Shown here: in pieces, positions 8,329-17,806 of the stretch
Layout: each line of letters begins with the position of its first letter
Numbering within the stretch: position 1 is the stretch's first letter
NCBI RefSeq assembly: GCF_900461555.1
Contig: NZ_UGOX01000001.1
Coordinates: forward strand, 2,555,501-2,619,500
Length of the DNA: 64,000 nt
Direction of reading: 5' to 3'
From: Legionella quinlivanii
GTDB taxonomy: Bacteria; Pseudomonadota; Gammaproteobacteria; Legionellales; Legionellaceae
The notes under the pieces: model-generated
Seen by the model: the letters and a program-made list of their open reading frames with translations, nothing else
What the model was told of the DNA's origin: nothing
The model's database searches: none
Position numbers and translations under genes: made by a program

Positions 8329-9450
8329 TTACTTATCATTTTTCATCATCGAAATAAATTGCTCAAAAAGAATCTCAATATCATGAGGCCCCGGGCTTGA
8401 TTCAGGGTGTCCCTGAAATCCAAAAGCAGGCTTTGTTTTGTGTTTTATCCCCTGCAAACTGTTATCAAACAAAGAGCGATGGGTTACTTCCAGACACTCT
8501 GGCAAACTGGCTTCATCAATTGAAAAGCCATGGTTCTGACTGGTAATGAATACTCGTTTTTTCCCACCACATTCAGCCACAGGATGGTTGGCGCCATGAT
8601 GGCCGAACTTCATTTTTAACGATTTGCCGCCAGCAGCCAGTCCTAGAATTTGAAAACCAAGGCAAATGCCGAATATCGGGATCCCTTCTTCCAGAAATAC
8701 CCGGGTTGCATTGACTGCATAGTCGCAGGCTAATGGGTCACCGGGTCCATTAGAAAGAAATACACCATCCGGGTTTAGAGCCAGGACCTCTTCTGCGCTG
8801 GTTTTAGCGGGCACAAGGGTTATATAACAGCCTTTGTCTTTCAGAATACGAAGGATGGTATGTTTCACACCAAAATCATAAGCGACTACATGGTATTGAA
8901 GCGGGCTTGAATCTAATGCCCATTGTCCACGGCCTTCATCCCAGCGGTCAATTGCCTGACGCGACACTTCGCAGGCCAAATCCGCGCCATTTAATCCGCT
9001 AAACGCCCTGGCTCTCTCAATCGCTTGCTCGGTTTTATCTGCCTGCGTGCTGATACAAGCCCCTATTGCACCTTGCTCACGTAAATGAATAGTTAACTGG
9101 CGGGTATCAATTCCTGAAATAGCCACAACCCCATTTCGTTTTAACCATTCAGGTAAAGATAGCGTCGAGCGATAATTACTGGGATTTTGAGTGCAGTTAC
9201 GCATGACCAATCCTGCCGCCCAAATTCGTGATGACTCCATATCCTCTTCGTTACAACCAGTGTTCCCAACATGTGCTGCGGTTAGTGTAATTATCTGGCG
9301 GGCATAGGAAGGGTCAGTGAGCATTTCCTGGTAACCAGTCATTGCCGTATTAAAAACGAGCTCTCCAACACAGTGACCGGAAGCACCTGCAGAGAGTCCA
9401 TGATAAAGCGTTCCATCAGCAAGAGCTAATATGGCTGGTTTATTCAACAT
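8329..9450 (-). CDS. carA: Carbamoyl-phosphate synthase small (glutaminase) subunit
   Basis: CarA releases ammonia from glutamine for carbamoyl phosphate, feeding pyrimidine and arginine synthesis. I place the start at the ATG at 9450 ([13 protein letters not shown]), which has AGGA at a suitable distance; an in-frame upstream start is less likely. The 373-residue product has the N-terminal CarA domain ([20 protein letters not shown]) and a class I glutamine amidotransferase domain with the nucleophile motif [12 protein letters not shown] and the [12 protein letters not shown] histidine-glutamate pair. The large subunit gene carB is not adjacent in this window. It lies downstream of dnaJ on the same strand, with a 200-bp leader that contains a short hairpin (AGCAGCC/GGCTGCT). 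Confidence 0.96.
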   Translation of the reverse strand: MLNKPAILALADGTLYHGLSAGASGHCVGELVFNTAMTGYQEMLTDPSYARQIITLTAAHVGNTGCNEEDMESSRIWAAGLVMRNCTQNPSNYRSTLSLPEWLKRNGVVAISGIDTRQLTIHLREQGAIGACISTQADKTEQAIERARAFSGLNGADLACEVSRQAIDRWDEGRGQWALDSSPLQYHVVAYDFGVKHTILRILKDKGCYITLVPAKTSAEEVLALNPDGVFLSNGPGDPLACDYAVNATRVFLEEGIPIFGICLGFQILGLAAGGKSLKMKFGHHGANHPVAECGGKKRVFITSQNHGFSIDEASLPECLEVTHRSLFDNSLQGIKHKTKPAFGFQGHPESSPGPHDIEILFEQFISMMKNDK

Positions 9451-9653
9451 GAAGAAAATCCTACAAATGGGCAATCATTAGTCTCGCTGCCATTGCGTGA
9501 AATCCCTTTGTATGCTGCGAGGCAGCAGCCAGTATAAGGCTGCTTAATCCTGTATTCGCACACATGGCGCGAATTCCTCAATACGCTTCCTGAATGGCAG
9601 TGCCGTACAATGGCGGAAAAATACATCAAAGCCGTAATTGTAGCTCAGACTTG

Positions 9654-10787
9654 TTAAAATTTCATGTCTTCAAAAAACTTTTTTACACCATCAAACCAGG
9701 AGCTTGACTTGGGAGAATGTGTTTTTTTGCTACTGTCCAAAGATTCCTGTAATTTCGTCAACAGTTCTTTCTGCTCTTTGGATAAATTCACAGGCGTTTC
9801 TACTGCCACTTTACATAATAAATCACCAACACCATGACCACGGACCGATTTCATACCCTTTCCGCGTAATCGAAACACTTTGGCTGTTTGTGTTTCCGGT
9901 GGAATTTTCAGACTAACCCGCCCCTCGAGGGTAGGTACTTCAATCGTGCCGCCTAATGCTGCGGTGGCAAAACTAATAGGCACTTCGCAATATAAATCAC
10001 TCTCATGACGTTCGAAGATGGCATGTTGCTTGACGTTAATCTGGACGTACAAATCACCCGAACCGCCGCCGTAAGCGCCGGCTTCGCCTTCGCCGGACAA
10101 ACGAACCCGATCCCCATTATCCACACCGGCGGGAATTTTAACGGTTAATTTTTTACTTTCTCTGACTCGACCTTGCCCATGACAGCTTGTGCAGGGATCC
10201 GTAATTATTTTACCTTCACCATGACAACCGGGGCATGTTTGCTGAATAGAAAAAAAGCCTTGCTGAATTCGTACCTGGCCTATTCCGCCACAGGTTTCAC
10301 AATTTTTTGGGGTTGAGCCGGCTTTTGCACCTGTACCACTACAGGTCTGGCAAGCCGCATGCCGGGGAACAGTGATTTCTATCTGCTTGCCCAGTGCTGC
10401 TTCCTCAAGCGTCAACTGAACATTATACTGTAAATCAGAGCCACGCTGCCCTCTGGACTGCCGGCTATGAGTGCGGCCGCCTGAGAAAATATTTTCAAAG
10501 ATATCTTCAAACACATCGCCAAAACCGAACCCGCCCTGGCCGCCAAAACCGCCTGCAGCCCCATCTACTCCCGCATGACCGAACTGATCATAGGCAGTCC
10601 GCTTTTGCGGATCGGATAACACTGCATAGGCTCTTTGTACTTCTTTGAATTTATCTTCCGCAACATTATCATTTGGATTACGATCCGGATGATATTTCAT
10701 TGCCAATTTTCGATAAGCTTTTTTTATTTCGCCTTCATTGGCTCCACGATTAACACCCAGAATCTCATAATAATCCCGTTGATCCAT
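9654..10787 (-). CDS. dnaJ: Chaperone DnaJ (Hsp40)
   Basis: This is the co-chaperone that delivers substrates to DnaK and stimulates its ATPase. I use the ATG at 10787 ([12 protein letters not shown]), which matches the conserved family N-terminus. The order of domains is a J-domain with HPD (YHPDRNPND), a glycine-phenylalanine linker (residues about 75-110), a zinc-binding region with four CxxCxGxG units ([32 protein letters not shown]) and the two C-terminal beta domains. At 377 residues it is full length. It is downstream of dnaK, but a terminator-like hairpin and repeats lie between them, and no sigma32 promoter was seen directly before it. Confidence 0.97.
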   Translation of the reverse strand: MDQRDYYEILGVNRGANEGEIKKAYRKLAMKYHPDRNPNDNVAEDKFKEVQRAYAVLSDPQKRTAYDQFGHAGVDGAAGGFGGQGGFGFGDVFEDIFENIFSGGRTHSRQSRGQRGSDLQYNVQLTLEEAALGKQIEITVPRHAACQTCSGTGAKAGSTPKNCETCGGIGQVRIQQGFFSIQQTCPGCHGEGKIITDPCTSCHGQGRVRESKKLTVKIPAGVDNGDRVRLSGEGEAGAYGGGSGDLYVQINVKQHAIFERHESDLYCEVPISFATAALGGTIEVPTLEGRVSLKIPPETQTAKVFRLRGKGMKSVRGHGVGDLLCKVAVETPVNLSKEQKELLTKLQESLDSSKKTHSPKSSSWFDGVKKFFEDMKF

Positions 10788-10811
10788 GACTGCACACACC
10801 AATAACTATGC

Positions 10812-10828
10812 TTTTACCCGGGGTAAAA
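10812..10828. promoter_or_regulatory. 17-bp inverted repeat upstream of dnaJ
   Basis: TTTTACCC-G-GGGTAAAA is perfectly symmetric about one base and lies 25 bp before the dnaJ start codon. It could be an operator or a weak mRNA hairpin near the ribosome-binding site. No known heat-shock repressor site (such as CIRCE) matches it. Confidence 0.35.
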
Positions 10829-10947
10829 ACGGAATAATACAAAAAGAATGTCTCGTTTATTAAACCGCGACGCTCTTCCACCTATTCTATACTATTAAAT
10901 TGTAGCCCCTGCAAAATAAATGGCATCCGGATTTAGCATTCTTAAGC

Positions 10948-10979
10948 AAAAAAACCTTGATGCGCTTCGCATATCAAGG
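10948..10979 (-). terminator. Intrinsic terminator downstream of dnaK
   Basis: Read on the minus strand, CCTTGATATGCG-AAG-CGCATCAAGG is followed by a run of seven T. The stem has a two-base bulge. It would end transcripts coming from dnaK before dnaJ, although it lies about 340 bp past the dnaK stop. Confidence 0.65.
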
Positions 10980-11040
10980 CTACATTTTAAATAAATTCCT
11001 GCTTTAGCACATAGGCGTCAACTTCTTAGGGATCTCTCTT

Positions 11041-11222
11041 AAAAATCTTCTCTCCCTCAGGGAGAGAGTTAGAGAGAGGGATTTTAAAATCACCCTCACC
11101 CCTTTATTACCATAAGTTAAGCTCTATATTGAACAGTCCTCCCCGCGAAGGCGGGGATCCATCTCTGAGCTAGCTATAATGCCAACGAAGGAATGGTTCC
11201 CGCCTTCGCGGGAATGACAAAA
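11041..11222. repeat. Composite intergenic repeats between dnaK and dnaJ
   Basis: Two types are visible. At 11050-11085 a CT/GA-rich palindrome (CTCTCCCTCAGGGAGAGAG) is followed by a purine-rich copy of the same motif. At 11140-11220 two self-complementary hairpins, CCCCGCGAAGGCGGGG and TTCCCGCCTTCGCGGGAA, are also complementary to one another; the second runs into GAATGACA. Related GTCATTcCCGCG modules occur at 17744-17786 and 48472-48604. No gene is supported in 10788-11315. Confidence 0.65.
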
Positions 11223-11315
11223 TTTCCTTAACTTAGCCGCTAGCCCTTTTCCCTGCTTTGGAGAGGGGATTCTTTCAGCGCCTATTCGCTTTAGCAGAAA
11301 CAACCCTGTTAAGCT

Positions 11316-13274
11316 TTATTTCTTATCGTCCTGAACTTCCTCAAACTCAGCATCCACCACACCGTCAGAAGGCTTGCCCGATTGAGTTTCACCAGCATGT
11401 GACTGTTGGCCGGCATGAGGCGCTTCGCCACCCTGCTGGGCTTGTCCTTCAGCAGCTTTTTTAGCATAAACGCGTTCAGCCATTTTTCCAGAAGCATCGG
11501 TGAGAACTTTTAATTTCTCTTCTATTTGCTCTTTATCATTGCCTTTCACAGCTTCTTTCAACTCAGCAATTGCAGACTCAATGCCTTTTTTCTCAGCATC
11601 ATCAAGCTCGCCAGCGAGGTCGGTCAGTGATTTTTCACTGCTGTGAATTAAGCTGTCCGCCTGGTTGCGCAAGTCGGCCATCTCTTTAAATTTCTTATCT
11701 TCTTCCGCGTGGGACTGAGCATCCTTAACCATCGCCTCAACTTCCTCATCGCTAAGACCGCTGGACGCTTTAATAACAATGGATTGCGCTTTGCCGGTTG
11801 CCTTGTCTTTTGCCGATACATTCAAAATACCGTTTGCATCAATATCAAAAGTCACTTCAATCTGAGGCACGCCACGAGGCGCTGCAGGAATATCCGTTAA
11901 ATCAAATCGACCAAGCGATTTATTAGCGGAAGCCTGCTCACGCTCTCCTTGTAAAACATGCACAGTGACCGCGGTTTGTCTATCATCGGCCGTGGAAAAT
12001 ACCTGATTTGCCTTGGTAGGTATAGTCGTATTCTTCTGAATTAACTTGGTCATTACACCGCCCAAGGTTTCAATACCCAGAGAAAGCGGAGTAACGTCAA
12101 GCAGTAGAATATCTTTTACCTCACCGGACAATACAGCAGCCTGAATAGCCGCACCCACAGCGACCGCTTCGTCAGGGTTCACATCTTTACGCGGTTCTTT
12201 ACCAAAGAAATCCTGTACTGTTTTTTGCACTAAAGGCATACGGGTCTGACCGCCCACGAGGATCACTTCATTAATCTGGGAAACAGTCAATCCAGCGTCT
12301 TTAAGTGCTGTTTTACAGGGTTCAATAGTACGTTCAACCAATTTTTCTACCAGTGACTCCAGCTTGGCGCGGGTCAGCTTGATATTCATATGTTTTGGAC
12401 CACTGGAATCGGCAGTAATATAAGGCAGATTCACATCGGTCTGCTGAGCAGATGACAATTCAATTTTTGCCTTTTCTGCTGCATCTTTCAGCCGCTGCAG
12501 CGCTAAAGGATCATTGTGCAGATCAATACCAGTGTCTTTTTTGAATTCCGCAGCCAGATATTCTATCAGAGCCAGGTCGAAATCTTCCCCGCCGAGAAAC
12601 GTATCACCATTAGTAGCCAATACTTCAAACTGATGTTCGCCTTCAACTTCAGCAATTTCGATAATTGAAATATCAAATGTACCACCACCCAGGTCATAAA
12701 CAGCGATAACAGAATCACCGCGCTTTTTGTCCATACCATAAGCAAGAGCTGCGGCAGTTGGTTCGTTAATAATACGTTTGACTTCAAGACCAGCAATGCG
12801 ACCCGCATCTTTGGTTGCCTGACGTTGAGAGTCGTTGAAGTATGCAGGAACAGTGATGACCGCTTCTTTCACTTCTTCACCGAGATAATCTTCAGCGGTT
12901 TTCTTCATTTTGCGCAGTACTTCTGCAGAGATCTGCGGAGGCGCTTTATCCTGGCCTTTCACCTGAACCCAGGCATCGCCATTGTCTGCTTTGACAATTT
13001 TATAAGGAACCATTTTAATGTCTTTTTGAACAACCGCATCATCAAAGCGGCGGCCAATTAAACGCTTGACAGCAAACAGGGTTTTATCCGGATTGGTTAC
13101 TGCCTGACGCTTGGCTGATTGCCCAACTAACACTTCATCGTCTTCAGTAAATGCGACAATGGATGGCGTTGTGCGATGACCTTCGCTATTTTCAATAACA
13201 CGCACATTTTTACCTTCCATAACCGCAACACAGGAGTTAGTCGTACCTAAGTCAATACCAATAATTTTTGCCAT
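11316..13274 (-). CDS. dnaK: Chaperone DnaK (Hsp70)
   Basis: This is an ATP-dependent chaperone for nascent and stress-denatured proteins. The start is the ATG at 13274 ([14 protein letters not shown]), with GGAG/AAAGG upstream; 15 bases of in-frame sequence before it are not conserved. The 652-residue protein shows the actin-like ATPase phosphate loops ([25 protein letters not shown]), the linker [21 protein letters not shown] that starts the peptide-binding domain, and an alpha-helical lid with a Gln/Gly/His-rich tail ending [10 protein letters not shown]. It lies 92 bp after grpE and has its own sigma32-type promoter. Confidence 0.98.
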   Translation of the reverse strand: MAKIIGIDLGTTNSCVAVMEGKNVRVIENSEGHRTTPSIVAFTEDDEVLVGQSAKRQAVTNPDKTLFAVKRLIGRRFDDAVVQKDIKMVPYKIVKADNGDAWVQVKGQDKAPPQISAEVLRKMKKTAEDYLGEEVKEAVITVPAYFNDSQRQATKDAGRIAGLEVKRIINEPTAAALAYGMDKKRGDSVIAVYDLGGGTFDISIIEIAEVEGEHQFEVLATNGDTFLGGEDFDLALIEYLAAEFKKDTGIDLHNDPLALQRLKDAAEKAKIELSSAQQTDVNLPYITADSSGPKHMNIKLTRAKLESLVEKLVERTIEPCKTALKDAGLTVSQINEVILVGGQTRMPLVQKTVQDFFGKEPRKDVNPDEAVAVGAAIQAAVLSGEVKDILLLDVTPLSLGIETLGGVMTKLIQKNTTIPTKANQVFSTADDRQTAVTVHVLQGEREQASANKSLGRFDLTDIPAAPRGVPQIEVTFDIDANGILNVSAKDKATGKAQSIVIKASSGLSDEEVEAMVKDAQSHAEEDKKFKEMADLRNQADSLIHSSEKSLTDLAGELDDAEKKGIESAIAELKEAVKGNDKEQIEEKLKVLTDASGKMAERVYAKKAAEGQAQQGGEAPHAGQQSHAGETQSGKPSDGVVDAEFEEVQDDKK

Positions 13275-13319
13275 TTGCCTTTGCTCCAATATAAATTTTT
13301 ATTGCAATTAGTCCAACAT

Positions 13320-13345
13320 ATGGGGGTGAATCTAATAAATTCAAG
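13320..13345 (-). promoter_or_regulatory. Sigma32 (RpoH) heat-shock promoter of dnaK
   Basis: On the minus strand CTTGAA, a 14-base spacer and CCCCAT match the RpoH consensus (CTTGAAA, 13-15 bases, CCCCATxT). The -10 element lies 45 bp upstream of the dnaK ATG. The site sits in the grpE-dnaK gap, so dnaK can be heat-induced separately. Confidence 0.85.
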
Positions 13346-13366
13346 CCAATATGCATGCAACCAGTT

Positions 13367-13984
13367 TTATTTTTTTGACACAATAACACGAGCCGGACGA
13401 ATAATTCGGTCCGCCAATTTATATCCTTTCTGAAATACAGTGACAATTGTATTAGGCTCTGCGTCAGGCACTGCCACCATCGACATGGCTTCATGTTCCT
13501 GGGGATTAAACAATTGCCCCTGCGGATCGATCTGCACAACATCCTGTTTGGCCAGCGCATCCAGAAATAGCTTCATGGTAAGTTCGAGGCCTTCATACAT
13601 GCCATCCTGAGCCGATTTATCAGCCAACTGCATTGCTTGCTCCAGGCTGTCAGCTACAGGAAGAAGCGAGGTGATAAACTTCTCCAGCCCGTAGCGATGG
13701 GCATTAGCGATATCGCGTTCAGCCCGGCGTCGGACATTTTCAAGCTCGGCCATTGCGCGTACTGATTTTTCCCAGTTCTCATGAGCCTGTTGCTCAGCCA
13801 GAGTCAGCTTTTCCTCGAGCGCGGTGTAGCTGGGATGATCCAAAGCAGTTTCAGACGCTTTTCCACTGCTCCCGCTCTCACCTTCTTCTTCATCCGTATC
13901 AATTGAATTTTCAGTGTCTTCATTGAGTTTTTGCTCGATTTCTTCTTTAATTTTTTTCCAGTCTTTTGTTTTTTCACTGCTCAT
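13367..13984 (-). CDS. grpE: Nucleotide exchange factor GrpE
   Basis: GrpE releases ADP from DnaK and acts as a thermosensor. The start is the ATG at 13984 (MSSEKTKDWKKIKEE), which has AGGAG about ten bases upstream. At 205 residues it has the long acidic N-terminus, the dimeric coiled coil (ALEEKLTLAEQQAHENWEKS, then AELENVRRRAERDI) and the C-terminal beta domain with FNPQEHEAMSMVAVPDAEPN and GYKLADRIIRPARV. It heads the grpE-dnaK-dnaJ chaperone block and has a sigma32 promoter 34 bp upstream. Confidence 0.96.
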   Translation of the reverse strand: MSSEKTKDWKKIKEEIEQKLNEDTENSIDTDEEEGESGSSGKASETALDHPSYTALEEKLTLAEQQAHENWEKSVRAMAELENVRRRAERDIANAHRYGLEKFITSLLPVADSLEQAMQLADKSAQDGMYEGLELTMKLFLDALAKQDVVQIDPQGQLFNPQEHEAMSMVAVPDAEPNTIVTVFQKGYKLADRIIRPARVIVSKK

Positions 13985-14017
13985 CTGAACAACTCCTGAA
14001 TTTACCGACAACAGAAA

Positions 14018-14043
14018 ATGGGGATGATAACGATAAATTCAAG
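14018..14043 (-). promoter_or_regulatory. Sigma32 (RpoH) heat-shock promoter of grpE
   Basis: CTTGAA, a 14-base spacer and CCCCAT are arranged exactly as in the dnaK promoter, followed by TTT. The -10 element is 33 bp before the grpE start codon. Confidence 0.87.
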
Positions 14044-14206
14044 GCTTGCATGGAAATTTTTTATCATTTTTTGAAGAATAGTTCTAAAAAGCGATGAGAA
14101 TTCCAATGAACACTCGAATGCTTTGCTCCCCTGCCTGGATTCCTTCTTGCTACTCCCACGCAGTTATCGCATACTTGTTGAATTATTAATGTAATCCAAG
14201 GTGCTT

Positions 14207-15574
14207 ATGAACGCGTGGTCGCCAATCTCCTGGCAACAGTTCTCCTACCAGCAAGCAGCAGTCTATCCTGATCAAACACAGCTGGAAAAAGTCGTTGAAC
14301 AGTTGAGTCAGTTACCGCCGCTGGTGACAAGCGGTGAAATTAAAAATCTCAGAAAGGAAATTGCGCTCGCAGGACAGGGAAAAGCGTTTATTCTGCAAGG
14401 AGGCGATTGCGCAGAATCTTTTAGCGAATGCCGTTCGGATATTATCAGTAACAAACTGAAAATTCTTCTGCAGATGAGCCTGATTCTACTGCATGGAATG
14501 CGTAAACCCATTATTCGAGTGGGACGAATTGCCGGCCAATACGCCAAACCCCGCTCCTCTGATTTTGAAACGATTGATGGGGTGACTCTGCCCAGCTATC
14601 GCGGTGATTTGGTTAACTCTCCTCAGTTTAATGCGCAATCACGTATTCCAAACCCCAAGTTAATGCTTCAGGGTTACAGCTGTGCTGCGATGACGCTCAA
14701 TTTTATCCGAGCGCTTCTCGACGGGGGCTTTGCAGATCTGAACCATCCACAGCAATGGGATTTGCGATTTGTTGATCATTCGCCGCAAGCGGATGAATAC
14801 CATTCACTGGTGCACTCGATTGCTGATTCCCTAGATTTTTTTCAGGCTATTAATGGCCATGATTTAAACAACTTAAACAAAGTGGATTTTTATACTTCTC
14901 ATGAAGCCTTACATCTGTATTATGAGCAGGCTCTGACCCGACGTTTGCATGACGGACTGTGGTACGATTTATCCACTCACCTTCCCTGGATAGGAATGAG
15001 AACCGCGCAACTGGATAGCGCCCATCTTGAATTTATGCGGGGTATTCAAAATCCTATTGGAATTAAGGTCGGACCCAAAGCCACGCGGGAATGGCTGATT
15101 GATGTACTGAAAATTATTAACCCCAACTGCGAGGCGGGAAGGGTCTTACTGATTACCCGGTTTGGTGCACAATCAATTTCTCAATTATTACCTCCTTTAA
15201 TTGAAGCGGTGCACTCGACTAATATTCCAGTCACCTGGTCTTGCGATCCTATGCACGGAAATACAGAAACTACTGCAGATGGAATAAAAACCCGTCATTT
15301 TGATAATATTTTATCAGAATTGCAGCAAGCCGATCGCATTCATACTGAAATGAACAGCAATTTGGGTGGTGTTCATTTTGAATTGACTGGGGATAACGTC
15401 ACCGAATGCATCGGTGGAGCCCGGGGCTTAAGTGAAGAAGATTTAAAGCACGCTTATAAAAGCCTCGTGGATCCTCGTCTGAATTATGAACAATCATTAG
15501 AAATGGCAATTCAGCTAAGCCGGCATTTTAATCCTCGCCCAATGAAAAAAACCGAGGAAGAACAAGGAGCCTGA
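14207..15574 (+). CDS. Class II 3-deoxy-D-arabino-heptulosonate 7-phosphate synthase
   Basis: It catalyses the first step of the shikimate pathway (phosphoenolpyruvate plus erythrose 4-phosphate). The 455-residue protein belongs to the plant/mycobacterial type II family, not the AroFGH type: it has ILQGGDCAESF, RVGRIAGQYAKPRS, the HEALHLYYEQ stretch, WIGMRTAQLDSAHLEF, GIKVGPKAT and TWSCDPMHGNT. I prefer the ATG at 14207 with AAGG in front over the GTG two codons earlier. It is divergent from grpE and monocistronic by appearance. Confidence 0.95.
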   Translation: MNAWSPISWQQFSYQQAAVYPDQTQLEKVVEQLSQLPPLVTSGEIKNLRKEIALAGQGKAFILQGGDCAESFSECRSDIISNKLKILLQMSLILLHGMRKPIIRVGRIAGQYAKPRSSDFETIDGVTLPSYRGDLVNSPQFNAQSRIPNPKLMLQGYSCAAMTLNFIRALLDGGFADLNHPQQWDLRFVDHSPQADEYHSLVHSIADSLDFFQAINGHDLNNLNKVDFYTSHEALHLYYEQALTRRLHDGLWYDLSTHLPWIGMRTAQLDSAHLEFMRGIQNPIGIKVGPKATREWLIDVLKIINPNCEAGRVLLITRFGAQSISQLLPPLIEAVHSTNIPVTWSCDPMHGNTETTADGIKTRHFDNILSELQQADRIHTEMNSNLGGVHFELTGDNVTECIGGARGLSEEDLKHAYKSLVDPRLNYEQSLEMAIQLSRHFNPRPMKKTEEEQGA

Positions 15575-15621
15575 CAGGCGGTTCAACTATGCGGCGACTA
15601 AACACCCTGGTATACCGGATT

Positions 15622-16620
15622 TTATTTGGGCTTTTTCATGAGAGCCCCAAATACAGACTGGATATATTCAGGGATCCTTTCTTCCAGCCAATATACTGGC
15701 AAACCTGGCATATTCCCGCTGATAAAACCCACATGCCCGCCCTTCTCACTTAACTCTAAAGTAATTTTATCGGATAATTCCCGATTAGAAGGGATAACCT
15801 CCGTAGTCATAAAAGGATCATCCTTGGCATGAATAATTAAGGTTTCCGTCGCTATTTTTGATAAATAAGGCAGCGAACTCGCTTTGGCATAATAATCATT
15901 CGCGCTGGAGAAGCCATGCAAAGGAGCGGTTATATTTTCATCAAAACTGCGAAAACAATTGGATTGTTGCAGTCTGCTGAAAATATCTTCCCATTGGTCG
16001 GAATAAATCTGCTGTTTCCTTACAACCAGTTTCTTCAATTTCTTCAGCAAATAGGCTTGGTAGATGCGGCAAAAGCCTTTATTTATTTTTTCAGCAACAA
16101 TATTTAGTTTGAAAGGTACTGAAACAGCGACTGCAGTTTGGATAAGGTTCTGTTCGCCTGTTTCTCCCAGCCATTTCAAGAGTACATTGCCTCCTAAAGA
16201 TATCCCCACCGCTGCTTTCAGGACGTCAGGCTCCCTCTCTGAGAGGATATTCAGGAAATAAGAAAAATCACTCGTATCACCGGAGTGATAAATTCTTGGC
16301 AAACGATTTGGCTTACTGCCGCCTCCACGAAAATGCATCATTACTGCGCGCCAGCCTGCTTTATTAAACGAATGCATTAAACCGGCGGCATAGGTCGAAT
16401 TCAAATTTCCACCAAGACCATGCAACAGAACGACCACTGGCGCATTCTGCGGCACTCCCTTAGTCATCCAGGATAATTGCAGAAAATCACCATCCGCCAA
16501 TTCAATGCGTTCGCTTTTATCAATGACAAATCGAATGCTGCGCGCAATTGTGGGATAGATGGTTTGACTATGTGCATTACCCAGCCACCAGGCCGGCTTG
16601 AATTCACTCTCGGTAATCAC
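15622..16620 (-). CDS. yheT: YheT-family alpha/beta hydrolase
   Basis: The 332-residue protein has the YheT arrangement: an N-terminal WWLGNAHSQTIYPT, VVLLHGLGGNLNSTYA (oxyanion region), MHFRGGGSKPNRLPRIYHSGDTSD and the nucleophile elbow GISLGGNVLLKWLGE. The C-terminal LIIHAKDDPFM and GGHVGF hold the acid and histidine of the triad. The physiological substrate of YheT proteins is not established. The start is GTG, overlapping the hemE stop as GTGA, so it is translationally coupled to hemE. Confidence 0.9.
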   Translation of the reverse strand: MITESEFKPAWWLGNAHSQTIYPTIARSIRFVIDKSERIELADGDFLQLSWMTKGVPQNAPVVVLLHGLGGNLNSTYAAGLMHSFNKAGWRAVMMHFRGGGSKPNRLPRIYHSGDTSDFSYFLNILSEREPDVLKAAVGISLGGNVLLKWLGETGEQNLIQTAVAVSVPFKLNIVAEKINKGFCRIYQAYLLKKLKKLVVRKQQIYSDQWEDIFSRLQQSNCFRSFDENITAPLHGFSSANDYYAKASSLPYLSKIATETLIIHAKDDPFMTTEVIPSNRELSDKITLELSEKGGHVGFISGNMPGLPVYWLEERIPEYIQSVFGALMKKPK

Positions 16621-17681
16621 TTGCTTTCCTTATGATAAGCAGGGCTAAAGGTTTGTACAGCCTGCAATAACATACTGACATGTTCAGGAGGAACGTCCGG
16701 TGTAATCCCATGCCCCAGATTAAAAATATGACCGTGCCCGTTTCCATAAGAGGCGAGAATACGCTCTACTTCTTTAGTAATGGTCTCTTCATCGCTTAAA
16801 AGCAAGGCCGGCTCAAAATTTCCCTGTAGGCTCAACCGGTCCTCAATCAGTGCTCTGGCCTTTCCCAGATCCGTTGTCCAATCCAGCCCCAATGCATCGC
16901 AACCGGTTTCAGCCATTTGCAAGAGCCACTGCCCCCCGCCCTTGGTAAATAAGATAACGGGAATATAGGGGTACTGTTTTTTTATATTTTGAACAATTTC
17001 CTTCATCGGATTGAGTGAATAATTCAGATAATCCTCCGTTGACAGAAGCCCTCCCCAGGTATCAAACAACATGACGGCGTTAACACCTGAATGGATCTGT
17101 GCGAGTAAATAGTGAGTAACTGCATGAGTTAGCTTATTTAACAAAAGCCTGGCAATCTGCGGCTCTTTCTCAATCAGCTGCATGCACCGGGGAAACTGAC
17201 GGCTGCTTTGGCCCTCCACCATGTAACAGGCAAGCGTCCAGGGGCTGCCTGAAAAACCAATTAAAGGCAGGTCAGCAGGCATCTCCCGACGGATTAATTC
17301 AACTGCCTTGAAAACATAGGAAAGACCTTCATTTAATTGCTCAAAAGGAAGCGCTTTAATAGCATTTTCAGTATGCAGCGGAAACCGGAAACAGGGTCCC
17401 TCGCCTTCCACAAAATGCAGGCCAAGCCTCATTGCATCCGGAATGGTTAAAATGTCTGAAAACAGGATGGCGGCATCCAGAGGAAACCGTCTGAGCGGCT
17501 GCAAGGTGACTTCGCAAGCGAGCTCTGGGGTTTTGCAAAGGGTCATAAAATCGCCGGCTTGTGCACGAACCCGGCGATATTCTGGTAAATAACGTCCTGC
17601 CTGTCTCATTAACCAAGCCGGAGTTCTTGGTACTGGCTCTCGGCGCAGACTGCGCAGGAAAATTGATTCGTTTACACCCAT
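16617..17681 (-). CDS. hemE: Uroporphyrinogen decarboxylase
   Basis: HemE decarboxylates uroporphyrinogen III to coproporphyrinogen III in haem synthesis. The 354-residue product has the invariant PAWLMRQAGRYLPEYR near the N-terminus, GFSGSPWTLACYMVEG in the middle and FNLGHGITPDVPPEHV near the end. It is the first gene of a two-gene unit with yheT (4-base overlap). Upstream lies a short repeat of the GTCATT family. Confidence 0.97.
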   Translation of the reverse strand: MGVNESIFLRSLRREPVPRTPAWLMRQAGRYLPEYRRVRAQAGDFMTLCKTPELACEVTLQPLRRFPLDAAILFSDILTIPDAMRLGLHFVEGEGPCFRFPLHTENAIKALPFEQLNEGLSYVFKAVELIRREMPADLPLIGFSGSPWTLACYMVEGQSSRQFPRCMQLIEKEPQIARLLLNKLTHAVTHYLLAQIHSGVNAVMLFDTWGGLLSTEDYLNYSLNPMKEIVQNIKKQYPYIPVILFTKGGGQWLLQMAETGCDALGLDWTTDLGKARALIEDRLSLQGNFEPALLLSDEETITKEVERILASYGNGHGHIFNLGHGITPDVPPEHVSMLLQAVQTFSPAYHKESK

Positions 17682-17743
17682 TGTTTTTAACCTTCCGATA
17701 AAAATTGTATTCTATCGCAAATTAATCTGTTTCACATAGACGT

Positions 17744-17786
17744 GTCTGTCATTTCCGCGAGGCTTTGTTGCATGGGAATGACAGAC
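17744..17786. repeat. Short GTCATT-type inverted repeat
   Basis: The arms GTCTGTCATTTCC and GGGAATGACAGAC flank an internal GCGAGGCTTTGTTGCAT. A longer relative with the same ends and an internal GGCTTTGTTG occurs at 48472-48604, and a GAATGACA end is present at 11212-11219. This is a dispersed element, here between hemE and the PaaK-like gene. Confidence 0.6.
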
Positions 17787-17806
17787 CCAGAGGTTAATCA
17801 GATGAT

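Noticed and set aside
9444-9629. A 61-codon minus-strand frame in the carA leader
   Set aside because: It overlaps the carA start, has no good ribosome-binding site and its composition looks like untranslated leader. A pyrimidine-sensing leader peptide cannot be excluded but I see no run of relevant codons.
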